Shown: positions 42,823-50,625 of the stretch, one piece after another
Position numbering within the stretch: the stretch's first letter is position 1
How the letters are laid out: every line of letters begins with the position of its first letter
Position numbers and translations under genes: made by a program
NCBI RefSeq assembly: GCF_030817535.1
Contig: NZ_JAUSZL010000002.1
Location: forward strand, 2,356,001-2,420,000
Direction: 5' to 3'
Source: Streptomyces sp. V3I8
GTDB taxonomy: Bacteria > Actinomycetota > Actinomycetes > Streptomycetales > Streptomycetaceae
DNA: 64,000 nt
Notes under the pieces: model-generated
What the model was told of the DNA's origin: nothing
What the model saw: the letters and a program-made list of their open reading frames with translations, nothing else
Databases searched by the model: none

Positions 42823-43521
42823 TCAGCTCTCCACGACCCCGCCGTCGCTCAGCTCCAGGACCCGGTCGGCCAGGTCCAGCAGGGCCGCGTCGTGCGTGGC
42901 GACGAGCGCGGTGACCCGCTCGCTGCGGACGACCGCCCGCAGCAGCTCCATGACCCCGATGCCGGCCTCGGCGTCGAGCCGGCCGGTGGGTTCGTCGGCG
43001 ACGAGGAGCGCCGGGTCGTTCGCGAGAGCGCGGGCGACGGCGACGCGCTGCTGCCGGCCGCCGGAGAGCTCGCCGGGCCGCTGGGCGGCGTGGTCGGCGA
43101 GTCCGGCCGGCGAGAGCAGCAGCTCGACGCGCTCCTCGCGCGCACGCGGGTCGGTCCGGCGCAGCCGCATGGGCACGCCCACGTTCCCGGCGGCCGCCAG
43201 GACGGGGACGAGCCCGAAGGACGGGAAGACGAAGCCGATGCGGTCCCGGCGCAGTTCCAGCAGCCCGTTCCCGCCGAGCCCGGAGAGGTCGAGCCCGAAG
43301 AGGTCGAGCCCGGAGAGGTCTAGCCCGTCGACGGTGATGCGCCCGGCGTCCGGCTCGTCGAGCCCGCCGACGGGGTTCAGCAGGGTGGTCTTGCCCGACC
43401 CCGAACGCCCCTTGAGGGCGAGGAGTTCACCGCGCGGGATGTCGAACGACACCCCGCGCGGGGCGTGTACGGCGGTGGTGCCGCTCCCGCACGAGCGGTG
43501 GACGTCCTCGACCCGCACCAT
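42823..43521 (-). CDS. ABC transporter ATP-binding protein (LolD/MacB type), stand-alone
   Basis: Protein of 232 residues. Walker A GRSGSGKTT, signature LSGGRQQRVAVARAL, Walker B ALLVADEPTG and the H-loop ATHD are present; the D-loop reads GRLDAEAG in place of the more usual GNLD. The Q-loop region is RIGFVFPSFGLVP, where the usual Gln is replaced by Pro-Ser. Residues about 68-85 contain a repetitive GLDLSGLDLFGLDLSGLGG-type insert encoded by near-identical 18-nt repeats. No FtsX-like permease gene is adjacent, which is unusual for this type. It may therefore be a decaying remnant or work with a distant permease. Confidence 0.8.
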   Translation of the reverse strand: MVRVEDVHRSCGSGTTAVHAPRGVSFDIPRGELLALKGRSGSGKTTLLNPVGGLDEPDAGRITVDGLDLSGLDLFGLDLSGLGGNGLLELRRDRIGFVFPSFGLVPVLAAAGNVGVPMRLRRTDPRAREERVELLLSPAGLADHAAQRPGELSGGRQQRVAVARALANDPALLVADEPTGRLDAEAGIGVMELLRAVVRSERVTALVATHDAALLDLADRVLELSDGGVVES

Positions 43522-43647
43522 GGTGTCCGTGCCGACCGCATCCGTGCCGTGCCGTGCCGACCGCGTCCATGCCGATCCGAGTGCTCATGCCCCTCCCCCG
43601 TGGACCGGGCGCCGGTATCACCGTCCGGCGCCCGGACCTGCAACGGT

Positions 43648-44895
43648 TCAGCTCGGGTTGTCGCCGTGCGTCAGCGTCTCCCAGGCGACGAACAGGTTGT
43701 TGCCGCCCGCCGGGCGGTTCCGCGCGGTCAGCAGCTCGGTGTTGGTCATGGCGTGCCCGAGCCGGTTGTGCAGGGCGTTGTGGCCGACCTCGGTGACGGG
43801 CCCGAGCCCGAGGTGCAGCGAGCCGCCGCACAGCCAGCCCGGGACCGCCTCGCCGAGCTCGTACTTCGCCTGGAGACCGAGCGCGTGCCGCAGCCGCTCG
43901 CCGACGTCGGTGCCGTACAGGTCCTGGCCCTGGATGCGGCTGGTCTCGGCGATGTGCGAGATCGCCGAGATGCCGTATCCGGTGTGGGTGAGGTCGCGGC
44001 AGGTCTCCTGGGTCAGCCCGTTGACGAAGGTGTACTGGCCCTGCCAGTAGGCGACGATCTTCTGCGTGGTGTCGAGGTTCTGGCTCGGCACGGTCTTCGG
44101 CAGCGCGCCGTCGGAGGAGAGGTAGACGTAGGCGGCCGTACGGGTACGGAACTTGGCCATCGCCTTGTCGTACGAGGCCTTGTCCTCCAGGAAGACGGAG
44201 ATGCCGACGGCGGCCTCCATCATCGACAGCTCCCAGTTGCCGTTGGAGTTCGAGCCGTTGACGACCTCGGGCAGGTAGACGTCGCGCAGCATCGCCGAGA
44301 AGCGGCCGGAGTCGGCCCAGCCGCCGTCGTACGTGTACTTGATGATCTCGGCGGCCTTGGGCCAGGAGGAGCCGGCCCAGCCGGTCTGCAGCGGCGCGTT
44401 GCTGTTGGTGTGGTCCCTGATGGTCGCGGACCAGGCGTCCATCAGCTCGATCGCCTTCTTCGCGTACCGGGTGTCCCGTGTGACGTACCAGGCGAGCGCC
44501 TGGGTGTACGCGGCGATGGCGTCCTCGCGCTCGTCCCTGCACCCGTTGTCGGGGTTCGAGTACGAGCCGCACTCCACCACCGCGCGCGGCTTGGCGGTAC
44601 GCGTGAGCGAACCGTACTTGCTCGACAGCATCTGGTCGTAGGCGCCCTTCCAGGGCTGGGCACCGGCGTTGACCTGCTGACGGGCGAAGTCCAGCTGGCC
44701 GCGGGAGACGGTGACCCCGGGGTGCGCGAAGACGGCCGGGGCCGCCTCGGCGGGCTGGGCGGCGGGCCAGGCGAGGACGCCGGCCAGCAGGGCGGTGACG
44801 GTGGCGAGCAGCGCGGGACGGGAGGCCCCGAGGCGGCGTGCGGGAGTCGGAGCGGTCGGCGACATGGGGGGCCATCCGTTCTCGTACGTGAACAC
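43648..44895 (-). CDS. Secreted alginate-lyase-family polysaccharide lyase
   Basis: Protein of 415 residues from GTG 44895 with AAAGG upstream; an ATG at 44865 has no ribosome site but would give a more usual signal peptide start. The signal peptide ends near WPAAQPAEAAPAVF. The mature chain is alpha-helical, like the alpha/alpha toroid of the alginate lyase (PF05426) family: DAIAAYTQALAWYVT, DHTNSNAPLQTGWAGSSWPKAAE with the Asn/His neighbourhood typical of the active site, and YWQGQYTFVNGLTQETCRDLTHTGYG. Likely degrades an acidic polysaccharide outside the cell. It is monocistronic. Confidence 0.85.
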   Translation of the reverse strand: MFTYENGWPPMSPTAPTPARRLGASRPALLATVTALLAGVLAWPAAQPAEAAPAVFAHPGVTVSRGQLDFARQQVNAGAQPWKGAYDQMLSSKYGSLTRTAKPRAVVECGSYSNPDNGCRDEREDAIAAYTQALAWYVTRDTRYAKKAIELMDAWSATIRDHTNSNAPLQTGWAGSSWPKAAEIIKYTYDGGWADSGRFSAMLRDVYLPEVVNGSNSNGNWELSMMEAAVGISVFLEDKASYDKAMAKFRTRTAAYVYLSSDGALPKTVPSQNLDTTQKIVAYWQGQYTFVNGLTQETCRDLTHTGYGISAISHIAETSRIQGQDLYGTDVGERLRHALGLQAKYELGEAVPGWLCGGSLHLGLGPVTEVGHNALHNRLGHAMTNTELLTARNRPAGGNNLFVAWETLTHGDNPS

Positions 44896-45028
44896 GGAAT
44901 GCCTTTATGAACACAGGCGTTGGCCGGTGACCATAGGTACAGACCATGTCCGCGTCAAGAGAAGGAGCGGCGGTCGCCGACGCCCCGCCCGGGCGCCCTC
45001 AGGACACCGAGTCCGGCGGCCGGTCCCG

Positions 45029-45916
45029 TCAGGCCTTGACCGTGAAGCCGTGCTGCCGGCCGAGCCTGCTGAGCGTGGTCTGCCCCGGGATGCCGTTCGC
45101 GTCGCCGCCGCTGAAGCCGTAGCGGCGCTGGAGGGCCGCGTACGCCTCCACGGTCCTGGTGCCGAAGGAGCCGTCGGCCCACCGGGCGGGCAGCAGCCCC
45201 TCGGCCACCAGGGCCTTCTCGACGACCAGGACGTCCTTCTTGTGCGTGGTGCCGCCCTGGGGCAGGCCCGGGTCGCGGCGCGCGGCGGCGATCAGGTTGC
45301 TCAGGTCGACGACGGGCTTGGCGGGCGTGGTGCCGCTGCCGGGCTCGACCGGGGCCGCCGCGAAGAGCGCGGCCTTGTCGATGTCGCCCGGGTCCCAGTG
45401 GTCGTTGCCCGGGATGTTCGCGTGGCCGTAGTGCCCGCCCTTGCTCATCCACACCGTGCGGGGGCGGTTGGTCGCGTCGGCGCCCGAGGTCGCGAGGCGC
45501 CCCGCCGGGAAGGTGTCCGGGATCTTCCAGGAACGGATCGCGGCCATCATGGCGCGGTAGTTCGGGCCCGGCTTCCAGGTCTTGGTGAACGGCTTGGCGG
45601 CCCGTCCCAGCACCTCGATCTGGATGCAGACCTTGCCGACGCGGTTGGTGCGCGTCGACCCGTCGTTGCGCAGCGCCCGCGCGCTCTGGTTCAGCGGGCC
45701 GAACTGGCCGAGCCGGTCGGTCGTCGGGTCGTACAGCAGGTGCGGCTCGGCGGACACACTGATCAGGTGCGCCGACACCGCCGTGAAGGCCGCGTCGCCC
45801 GCGCCGCTCTCCGTGGTGTGCCAGACGACGCGGCCCGGGACCGACGGAAGGTCCATCGCGCCTCCGATGCTCCCGTCACCCAACCGCTGGGCCTTCTCGA
45901 TCCAGTTCGTGCTCAT
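45029..45916 (-). CDS. N-acetylmuramoyl-L-alanine amidase-like protein with peptidoglycan-binding domain
   Basis: Protein of 295 residues from ATG 45916, preceded by GGGGGATG; a longer frame to 45997 lacks such a site. The amidase_2-type fold shows VVWHTTES (His33) and HYGHANIPGNDHWDPGDID, giving likely zinc ligands His33, His165 and His173 or Asp175. A PG_binding_1 domain occupies about 220-293 (VEKALVAEGLLPARW, DGSFGTRTVEAYAALQRRYG). There is no signal peptide, so export would need another route or the enzyme is endolysin-like. No phage genes surround it. Confidence 0.8.
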   Translation of the reverse strand: MSTNWIEKAQRLGDGSIGGAMDLPSVPGRVVWHTTESGAGDAAFTAVSAHLISVSAEPHLLYDPTTDRLGQFGPLNQSARALRNDGSTRTNRVGKVCIQIEVLGRAAKPFTKTWKPGPNYRAMMAAIRSWKIPDTFPAGRLATSGADATNRPRTVWMSKGGHYGHANIPGNDHWDPGDIDKAALFAAAPVEPGSGTTPAKPVVDLSNLIAAARRDPGLPQGGTTHKKDVLVVEKALVAEGLLPARWADGSFGTRTVEAYAALQRRYGFSGGDANGIPGQTTLSRLGRQHGFTVKA

Positions 45917-46296
45917 TGCGCATCCCCCATGATTGACGGCGATCGACAAGTCGGGTGTGGCACGCGGGAGTTGACGGCCCCGCCCCTTCCTCGCCACGCC
46001 CAGGGTGACGCAGCGTAGCCGCTTTCGGGTTGCAGTTTGCTTCTTTCTTCACTCATTCGGCCCACGTGTCGGAACCCGAAAAGCGTGCATGTCCCGGCAT
46101 GGAGGGCAAAAACGCGCACAGACCGAGTGTTTCGACCGCGACGGACGGCCGTCCCCGCGCCGTCCCGGCACGTGATCCGCCCGGCCCCCGCCGCCGGGCT
46201 CCCACCTGACGCACACGGACCGTTACACATGGTCACGGCTTGCGAACCGCCCGCCGGACCGGGCTGGAGGGACCGGATGGGCTGGACGGGCTGGAC
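45917..46296. other. Non-coding region upstream of the amidase gene
   Basis: About 380 bases without a convincing gene on either strand. It should contain the minus-strand promoter of the amidase (around 45930-46060, locally AT-richer: TTGCTTCTTTCTTCACTC). Beyond that I see no RNA gene. Confidence 0.4.
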
Positions 46297-46344
46297 GGGC
46301 TGCCGGGCTGCCGGGCTGCCGGGCTGCCGGGCTGCCGGGCTGCC
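46297..46344 (+). repeat. Six perfect copies of the octamer GGGCTGCC
   Basis: GGGCTGCC repeats without error from 46297 to 46344, preceded by two copies of a related GGGCTGGAC (46279-46296). It lies 3' of the DUF3710 operon, between its terminator and the amidase promoter. A simple-sequence array of this type should vary in copy number between strains. Confidence 0.9.
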
Positions 46345-46351
46345 GGGAACG

Positions 46352-46389
46352 ACGACGGGCCGCACCCCCGAGGGGATGCGGCCCGTCGT
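46352..46389. terminator. Terminator of the thioesterase-dut-DUF3710 operon
   Basis: ACGACGGGCCGCA pairs perfectly over 13 bp with TGCGGCCCGTCGT around a 12-nt loop, 31 nt past the DUF3710 stop on the minus strand. Confidence 0.8.
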
Positions 46390-46419
46390 GCACTTCCCTG
46401 TACGCGGCTCCGTGTACGC

Positions 46420-47181
46420 CTAGCGGACCTCGGTGATCTCCGGCCCGCGCTGCAACTGCCCCATGCCGCCGGAGAAGCGGGAACCCGCCTGCTCCTCCTG
46501 CTGCACACCCTCCGCGACCATCTGCGCGTCGTCGGGCAGTTTCAGGACGATCGGGTCGCGCGGGGCCATCGGGCCCTCCCCGCGGACCACCACGGTGTCC
46601 CGGAAGATCTGCTCCAGCAGACCGGCGGCCTGCGGCTGCACCGCGCCCTGCCCGGAGATCACTCCGCGCAGGAACCAGCGGGGCCCGTCCACACCGATGA
46701 ACCGGACGACCTGGAAGCCGCCGGTCCCGTCCGGCAGCTGCACCGGTACCTGGGCGCGCAGCTCCCAGCCCAGCGGACCCTCGACCTCGTCGATGACACC
46801 GCCCTGCTGCGTGATGCCGGTGGCGATCTCCTCGCGCACCTCGCCCCAGATGCCCTCCCGCTTGGGAGCGGCGAAGGCCTGCAGTTGGACGGCGCTGTCC
46901 TTGAGCACCACGGTGGCCGCGACGATCGCGTCGCCCGCGACCTCCACCCGGAGCTCCATGCCGTCGACCCCGGGCACGAAGAGACCGCCCAGGTCGACCC
47001 GGCCGTCGGCCGGGTCGCGCACCTCGGTGCTGTCCCAGGGACCGTCGGGGCGCGGCTCCGGCTCGAGCCTCACGCGCTCGCGCTCCGTCCCGTCCGCCTC
47101 GCTGTCGACACCGTCGACGACCTGCCCGGCCTCGCCCGCCGCGTCCTCGGCGGCGCTGCCCTTCTTGCGACGTCCGAACAC
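46420..47181 (-). CDS. DUF3710 protein
   Basis: Protein of 253 residues starting at GTG 47181 with GGAAGGA upstream; longer frames are shadows over dut. After a basic start (FGRRKKG) and an acidic linker come the DUF3710 phrases RVDLGGLFVPGVDGMELRV, KREGIWGEVREEIATG and RWFLRGVISGQGA. The conserved actinobacterial family is soluble and of unknown function. Its start is one base before the dut stop, and the gene is always found next to dut in Streptomyces as far as I know. Confidence 0.9.
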   Translation of the reverse strand: MFGRRKKGSAAEDAAGEAGQVVDGVDSEADGTERERVRLEPEPRPDGPWDSTEVRDPADGRVDLGGLFVPGVDGMELRVEVAGDAIVAATVVLKDSAVQLQAFAAPKREGIWGEVREEIATGITQQGGVIDEVEGPLGWELRAQVPVQLPDGTGGFQVVRFIGVDGPRWFLRGVISGQGAVQPQAAGLLEQIFRDTVVVRGEGPMAPRDPIVLKLPDDAQMVAEGVQQEEQAGSRFSGGMGQLQRGPEITEVR

Positions 47182-47182
47182 G

Positions 47183-47704
47183 TCACTGTCCTTCCCGGTC
47201 GGATACGACCGAAGCGTATCGATTCCCACCCGATGTGCCGCCCACCGCGGCATGACCGCCGGTGGACCCGAAGCCCCCTGCGGCCCGCGCCGAGTCGGGG
47301 AGTTCCAGAACCTCCTGGAAGCGCACCTTCTCGACCTGCTGGACGACCAGTTGGGCAATCCGGTCGAAGCGCTCGAACCGCACGGACTCGCGCGGGTCGA
47401 GATTCACCACGATCACCTTGATCTCCCCACGGTACCCGGCATCAACCGTCCCCGGGGCATTCACGAGGGCGACACCGCAGCGGGCGGCGAGCCCGGAACG
47501 GGGGTGCACGAAGGCCGCGTACCCCTCGGGGAGCGCGATGCACACCCCGGTGGGGAGCACGGCCCGTTCGCCCGGCTCCAGCACGTGGCTCTCGGTGGTG
47601 CGCAGGTCCGCGCCCGCGTCGCCGGGACACGCGTATTGCGGAAGGGGTACGTCCGGATCGACACGCTTGATCAGCACGCCCAGGGGGGCCTGCGCCGAGG
47701 TCAC
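47183..47704 (-). CDS. dut: Deoxyuridine 5'-triphosphate nucleotidohydrolase (dUTPase)
   Basis: Protein of 173 residues; GTG 47704 overlaps the thioesterase stop by 4 nt. All five trimeric dUTPase motifs are visible: PGDAGADLR (I), PRSGLAAR (II), GTVDAGYRGEIKV (III), RIAQLVVQ (IV) and RAAGGFGSTG (V). It hydrolyses dUTP to dUMP, protecting DNA from uracil and feeding dTMP synthesis. The C-terminus is about 20 residues longer than in E. coli. It sits between a PaaI-like thioesterase and a DUF3710 gene in one operon. Confidence 0.97.
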   Translation of the reverse strand: MTSAQAPLGVLIKRVDPDVPLPQYACPGDAGADLRTTESHVLEPGERAVLPTGVCIALPEGYAAFVHPRSGLAARCGVALVNAPGTVDAGYRGEIKVIVVNLDPRESVRFERFDRIAQLVVQQVEKVRFQEVLELPDSARAAGGFGSTGGHAAVGGTSGGNRYASVVSDREGQ

Positions 47705-48285
47705 GGGTTCACCTCGAAGGCACGGGCACGGCGGACCGTGTCGGGGTCGTCCATGGCCGCCCGGATCTCCTCCTGGCGGCCGTTGTCCACGAAGTGGTCG
47801 ACCTTCACCTCGATGAAGAGGGCGTCCGCACGGACGGCGACGGGTCCGTCGGGGCCGCCGATGCGTCCGGTGGCGGTCGAGTAGATCTTGCGCCCCGCCA
47901 CCGCCGTGACCTCGGCCTCCAGGTGCAGCACGGTGCCCACGGGCACGGGCCGTACGAAGTCGGTCTCGAGCCGGCCGGTCACCGCGATGGTGCGCAGCAG
48001 CCAGTTCAGCGAGCCGAGGGTCTCGTCGAGTGCGCTGGCCAGGATTCCGCCGTGCGCGAGGCCCGGTGCGCCCTGGTGCGCGGGCCGCACGGTGAACTCG
48101 GCGGTGATCCGTACGCCGTCGCCCGCCCGGGACTCCAGGTGCAGTCCGTGCGGCTGTCCGCCGCCGCAGCCGAAACACTGCTCGTAGTGCGCGCCCAGCA
48201 GCTCGCCCGGGGCCGGGGCGTCGGGATGGCGCACCGGCGCCACGGCATCGGCAGGGGGCCGCAGGGCCGAAGATGTACCACTCAC
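47701..48285 (-). CDS. PaaI/hotdog-fold thioesterase
   Basis: Protein of 194 residues from GTG 48285 (VSGTSSALRPP). An early CFGCGGGQPHGLHL is typical of the THEM4/PaaI branch, then HGGILASALDETLGSLNWLL, where the hotdog helix carries the catalytic Asp/Glu, and TGRLETDFVRPVPVGTVL. It should hydrolyse a short or medium acyl-CoA. It is the first gene of the operon with dut and DUF3710 and is divergent from the DUF3093 gene. Confidence 0.85.
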   Translation of the reverse strand: MSGTSSALRPPADAVAPVRHPDAPAPGELLGAHYEQCFGCGGGQPHGLHLESRAGDGVRITAEFTVRPAHQGAPGLAHGGILASALDETLGSLNWLLRTIAVTGRLETDFVRPVPVGTVLHLEAEVTAVAGRKIYSTATGRIGGPDGPVAVRADALFIEVKVDHFVDNGRQEEIRAAMDDPDTVRRARAFEVNP

Positions 48286-48343
48286 AGGCGCAGACCTTAC
48301 CTCCGCGTCGGAGGCCGGTACGCACCGTGGCAGGCTTGGCGGT

Positions 48344-48805
48344 ATGCAGCCTTCCGCCCCGCCGTACGAAGAACGTCTCACCACACCGCGCTCCTGGTGG
48401 CTCGTCTGCCTGCTGGTGGGCATCTCGATGGCCCTGATCCTGCTCCCCTTCGGCACACTGCCGCTCCTGGGCGGCCTGGTCGGCGGCACGGCGGTGGCGG
48501 CGGTGGTGGCCAGTTCGTACGGCTCCGCGCGGATCCGGGTGGTGGGCGGCTCGCTGATCGCGGGCGAGGCCCGGATCCCCGTCACCGCCCTGGGCGAGGC
48601 CCACGTCCTCGACGCCGAGGAGGCCCGTGCCTGGCGCACGTTCAAGGCCGACGCGCGTGCCTACATGCTGCTGCGGGCCTACATCCCGACGGCCCTGCGC
48701 GTGGACATCACCGACCCGGCGGATCCGACCCCGTACGTGTATCTGTCGACGCGCGACCCCGAGGGCCTGGCGACGGCACTGACCGCGGCACGCACGGCCG
48801 CGTAG
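48344..48805 (+). CDS. DUF3093 membrane protein
   Basis: Protein of 153 residues beginning MQPSAPPYEERL. Two closely spaced membrane helices at about 18-60 (WWLVCLLVGISMALILLPF, LLGGLVGGTAVAAVVA) and a soluble beta domain (RIRVVGGSLIAGEARIPV) ending PTPYVYLSTRDPEGLATAL. This matches the DUF3093 family. Divergently transcribed from the thioesterase gene. Function unknown. Confidence 0.85.
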   Translation: MQPSAPPYEERLTTPRSWWLVCLLVGISMALILLPFGTLPLLGGLVGGTAVAAVVASSYGSARIRVVGGSLIAGEARIPVTALGEAHVLDAEEARAWRTFKADARAYMLLRAYIPTALRVDITDPADPTPYVYLSTRDPEGLATALTAARTAA

Positions 48806-48815
48806 GCGTGCGGAC

Positions 48816-48843
48816 GTACGGCCGCACAAATATGCGGCCGTAC
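48816..48843. terminator. Hairpin after the DUF3093 gene
   Basis: GTACGGCCGCA and TGCGGCCGTAC form an 11-bp perfect stem with a CAAATA loop, 10 nt past the stop; convergent genes on both sides could share it. Confidence 0.75.
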
Positions 48844-49026
48844 AGACATACGGATCCGAACCCGTTTCCGGTCGATTTTCTCCCGAGCGGCTCGCACTCG
48901 GCCCGTACTCGCCCCGCGCTCGTCCCGAACTCGCATTCGCCTACGTGATGTCGTCCGCGTATTCGTACGAAAGCTTTTCCTGCCGTGGGCCGGAACTTTG
49001 CCCGCGGGCGCATTTCCGGCTGTGGG

Positions 49027-49923
49027 TCAGCGCTCCGGTTCTCCTGGGAGGTCGCCCATGTCCAGCGGATCGGCCGGCCGTTCCAGGGGCGGCAGAGCGG
49101 GCAGGGCGTCCCAGGGGACCTGCACCTCGCGGAGGTCTTTGCGAACCCGGTCCGCGAGCTTTCTCGTGTCACGGCGGTTCATCGCCGCTCCGACGGCCGC
49201 GCCCACCATGAACGGCATCAGGTTCGGCAGGTTCCTGACCGTGCGCTTCATGATCTGCTGGCGCAGCTCGCGCTTCACCGGGCCCCCGAGGGCCGTGTTG
49301 AGCGTCGACGGTCTGGTCACGTCGATGCCGCGCTCCTGCGACCAGGAGCCCAGGTAGGTGGTCGTGCGTTCCCGCAGGCCGCCCGGCGGGCGCAGGCCGT
49401 AGACCTCGTACAGCTCGGCGATCAGCTTCAGCTCGATCGCGGCGACGCCGGTGACCTCGGCGGCCAGCTCCGTGGGCATCGCGAACGGTACGGGCATCAT
49501 CGCGGCGGCGCCGATTCCCGCGCCCACCGTGGAGGTCGCGTTGCACGCGCCCGCGACGAGCTTGTCCGCGAGCTGCTCGGGCCCCAGGCCCGGGAACTGC
49601 TTGCGGAGTGCGGCGAGGTCGCGCACGGGGACGCGCGGGGCGATCTCGATGATGCGGTCGGCGAGGTTCGCCAGGGCGGCTCTGGCCCGGCTGCCGCCCT
49701 TGCGGACGCCTTCCCTGACCCCGCGGCCGACAGCGGCGGCCCGGCGTCTCGCGACAGGCGCCTTCGGTTCCGGCACCTCAAGGGCACCGGAGGCACCTGT
49801 CGCGTCCGTCGGTTCGAGCGAGGCCGGGTGGCCCCGCTCGTCGTCGTACAGGCCGTCCTGAGACGGTCCGGCCGCTCCCCGGTCACGGAAACGGCGCTTC
49901 CAGGGCGGGGTCGAGCCTGTCAC
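49027..49923 (-). CDS. Hypothetical protein, possibly EcsC-like
   Basis: Protein of 298 residues. The first 65 are charged and disordered. The remainder is helical with weakly hydrophobic segments (GAGIGAAAMMPVPFAM, LPNLMPFMVGAAVGAAMNRRDT). The pattern EVTGVAAIELKLIAELYEVYG plus the late NRRDTRKLADRVRKDL resembles the EcsC family, but I am not sure. The gene is 13 nt downstream of the DUF4193 gene on the same strand and is presumably co-transcribed with it. No catalytic residues recognised. Confidence 0.7.
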   Translation of the reverse strand: MTGSTPPWKRRFRDRGAAGPSQDGLYDDERGHPASLEPTDATGASGALEVPEPKAPVARRRAAAVGRGVREGVRKGGSRARAALANLADRIIEIAPRVPVRDLAALRKQFPGLGPEQLADKLVAGACNATSTVGAGIGAAAMMPVPFAMPTELAAEVTGVAAIELKLIAELYEVYGLRPPGGLRERTTTYLGSWSQERGIDVTRPSTLNTALGGPVKRELRQQIMKRTVRNLPNLMPFMVGAAVGAAMNRRDTRKLADRVRKDLREVQVPWDALPALPPLERPADPLDMGDLPGEPER

Positions 49924-49936
49924 GGCCGACCCTGCC

Positions 49937-50233
49937 TCAGTCGCAGTCGCGGCAGATCGGCTGGCCGTTCTTCTCGCGGGCCAGCTGGCTGCGGTGGTGG
50001 ACCAGGAAGCAGCTCATGCAGGTGAACTCGTCCTGCTGCTTCGGCAGGACCCGGACGGCCAGCTCCTCGTTCGAGAGGTCCGCTCCGGGCAGTTCCAGGC
50101 CTTCGGCGGCCTCGAACTCGTCCACGTCGACCGCCGAGGTCGACTTGTCGTTCCGGCGAGCCTTCAGTTCTTCAAGGCTGTCCGAATCGACGTCGTCGTC
50201 GGTCTTGCGTGGGGTGTCGTAATCCGTTGCCAT
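49937..50233 (-). CDS. DUF4193 zinc-ribbon-like protein
   Basis: Protein of 98 residues, MATDYDTPRK at the start. An acidic N-terminal half is followed by a Cys4 ribbon: CMSCFLVHHRSQL and CRDCD at the very end. This exactly matches the DUF4193 family, universal in actinomycetes. It probably binds zinc and may interact with RNA polymerase or RNA, which is unproven. Confidence 0.92.
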   Translation of the reverse strand: MATDYDTPRKTDDDVDSDSLEELKARRNDKSTSAVDVDEFEAAEGLELPGADLSNEELAVRVLPKQQDEFTCMSCFLVHHRSQLAREKNGQPICRDCD

Positions 50234-50625
50234 GTGTCGCTCTCCCCCTCTGGGTGTCTGCAGTGTCTCAGCGCACGTAACGCGTGAGAGGCCGGACTTG
50301 TGCCCGACCTGAGGCGGAGATTTTGCCTCACATCAAGGTCTGTTACTCAATCGACACCCAACCGGACTCACGAGGAGTGATCGGGTTGGATGGCGAACGG
50401 GACCGTACACGGTCCGAATGCCGCACTTCAAAGGCGTCCCACCGTGTACTTCCCGTGATCCCGACCCCTGAAAACCCGGATTATCCCGGCTTTAAGGAGC
50501 CTATTGATCACGGAGGGTAGATGGGCGGAAAATCGTCCTTGTGATCGATCACACACGCGCATGCCTTGTGTCTGCCCGGAGGATTCCGCGCAAAGCGAAC
50601 ATCGCCGTGTGTCGGCGACATGGTC
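50234..50625. other. Non-coding region between DUF4193 and cutS
   Basis: About 390 bases with no gene that I can support. It contains the minus-strand DUF4193 promoter and, near 50470-50520, an AT-richer patch (GGATTATCCCGGCTTTAAGG). The cutS stop lies at the right edge. No RNA element recognised. Confidence 0.4.

Noticed and set aside
42823..43521. ABC ATPase as part of a two-gene FtsX-type exporter
   Set aside because: No permease gene exists on either side; neighbours are kdpD and an alginate-lyase-family gene.
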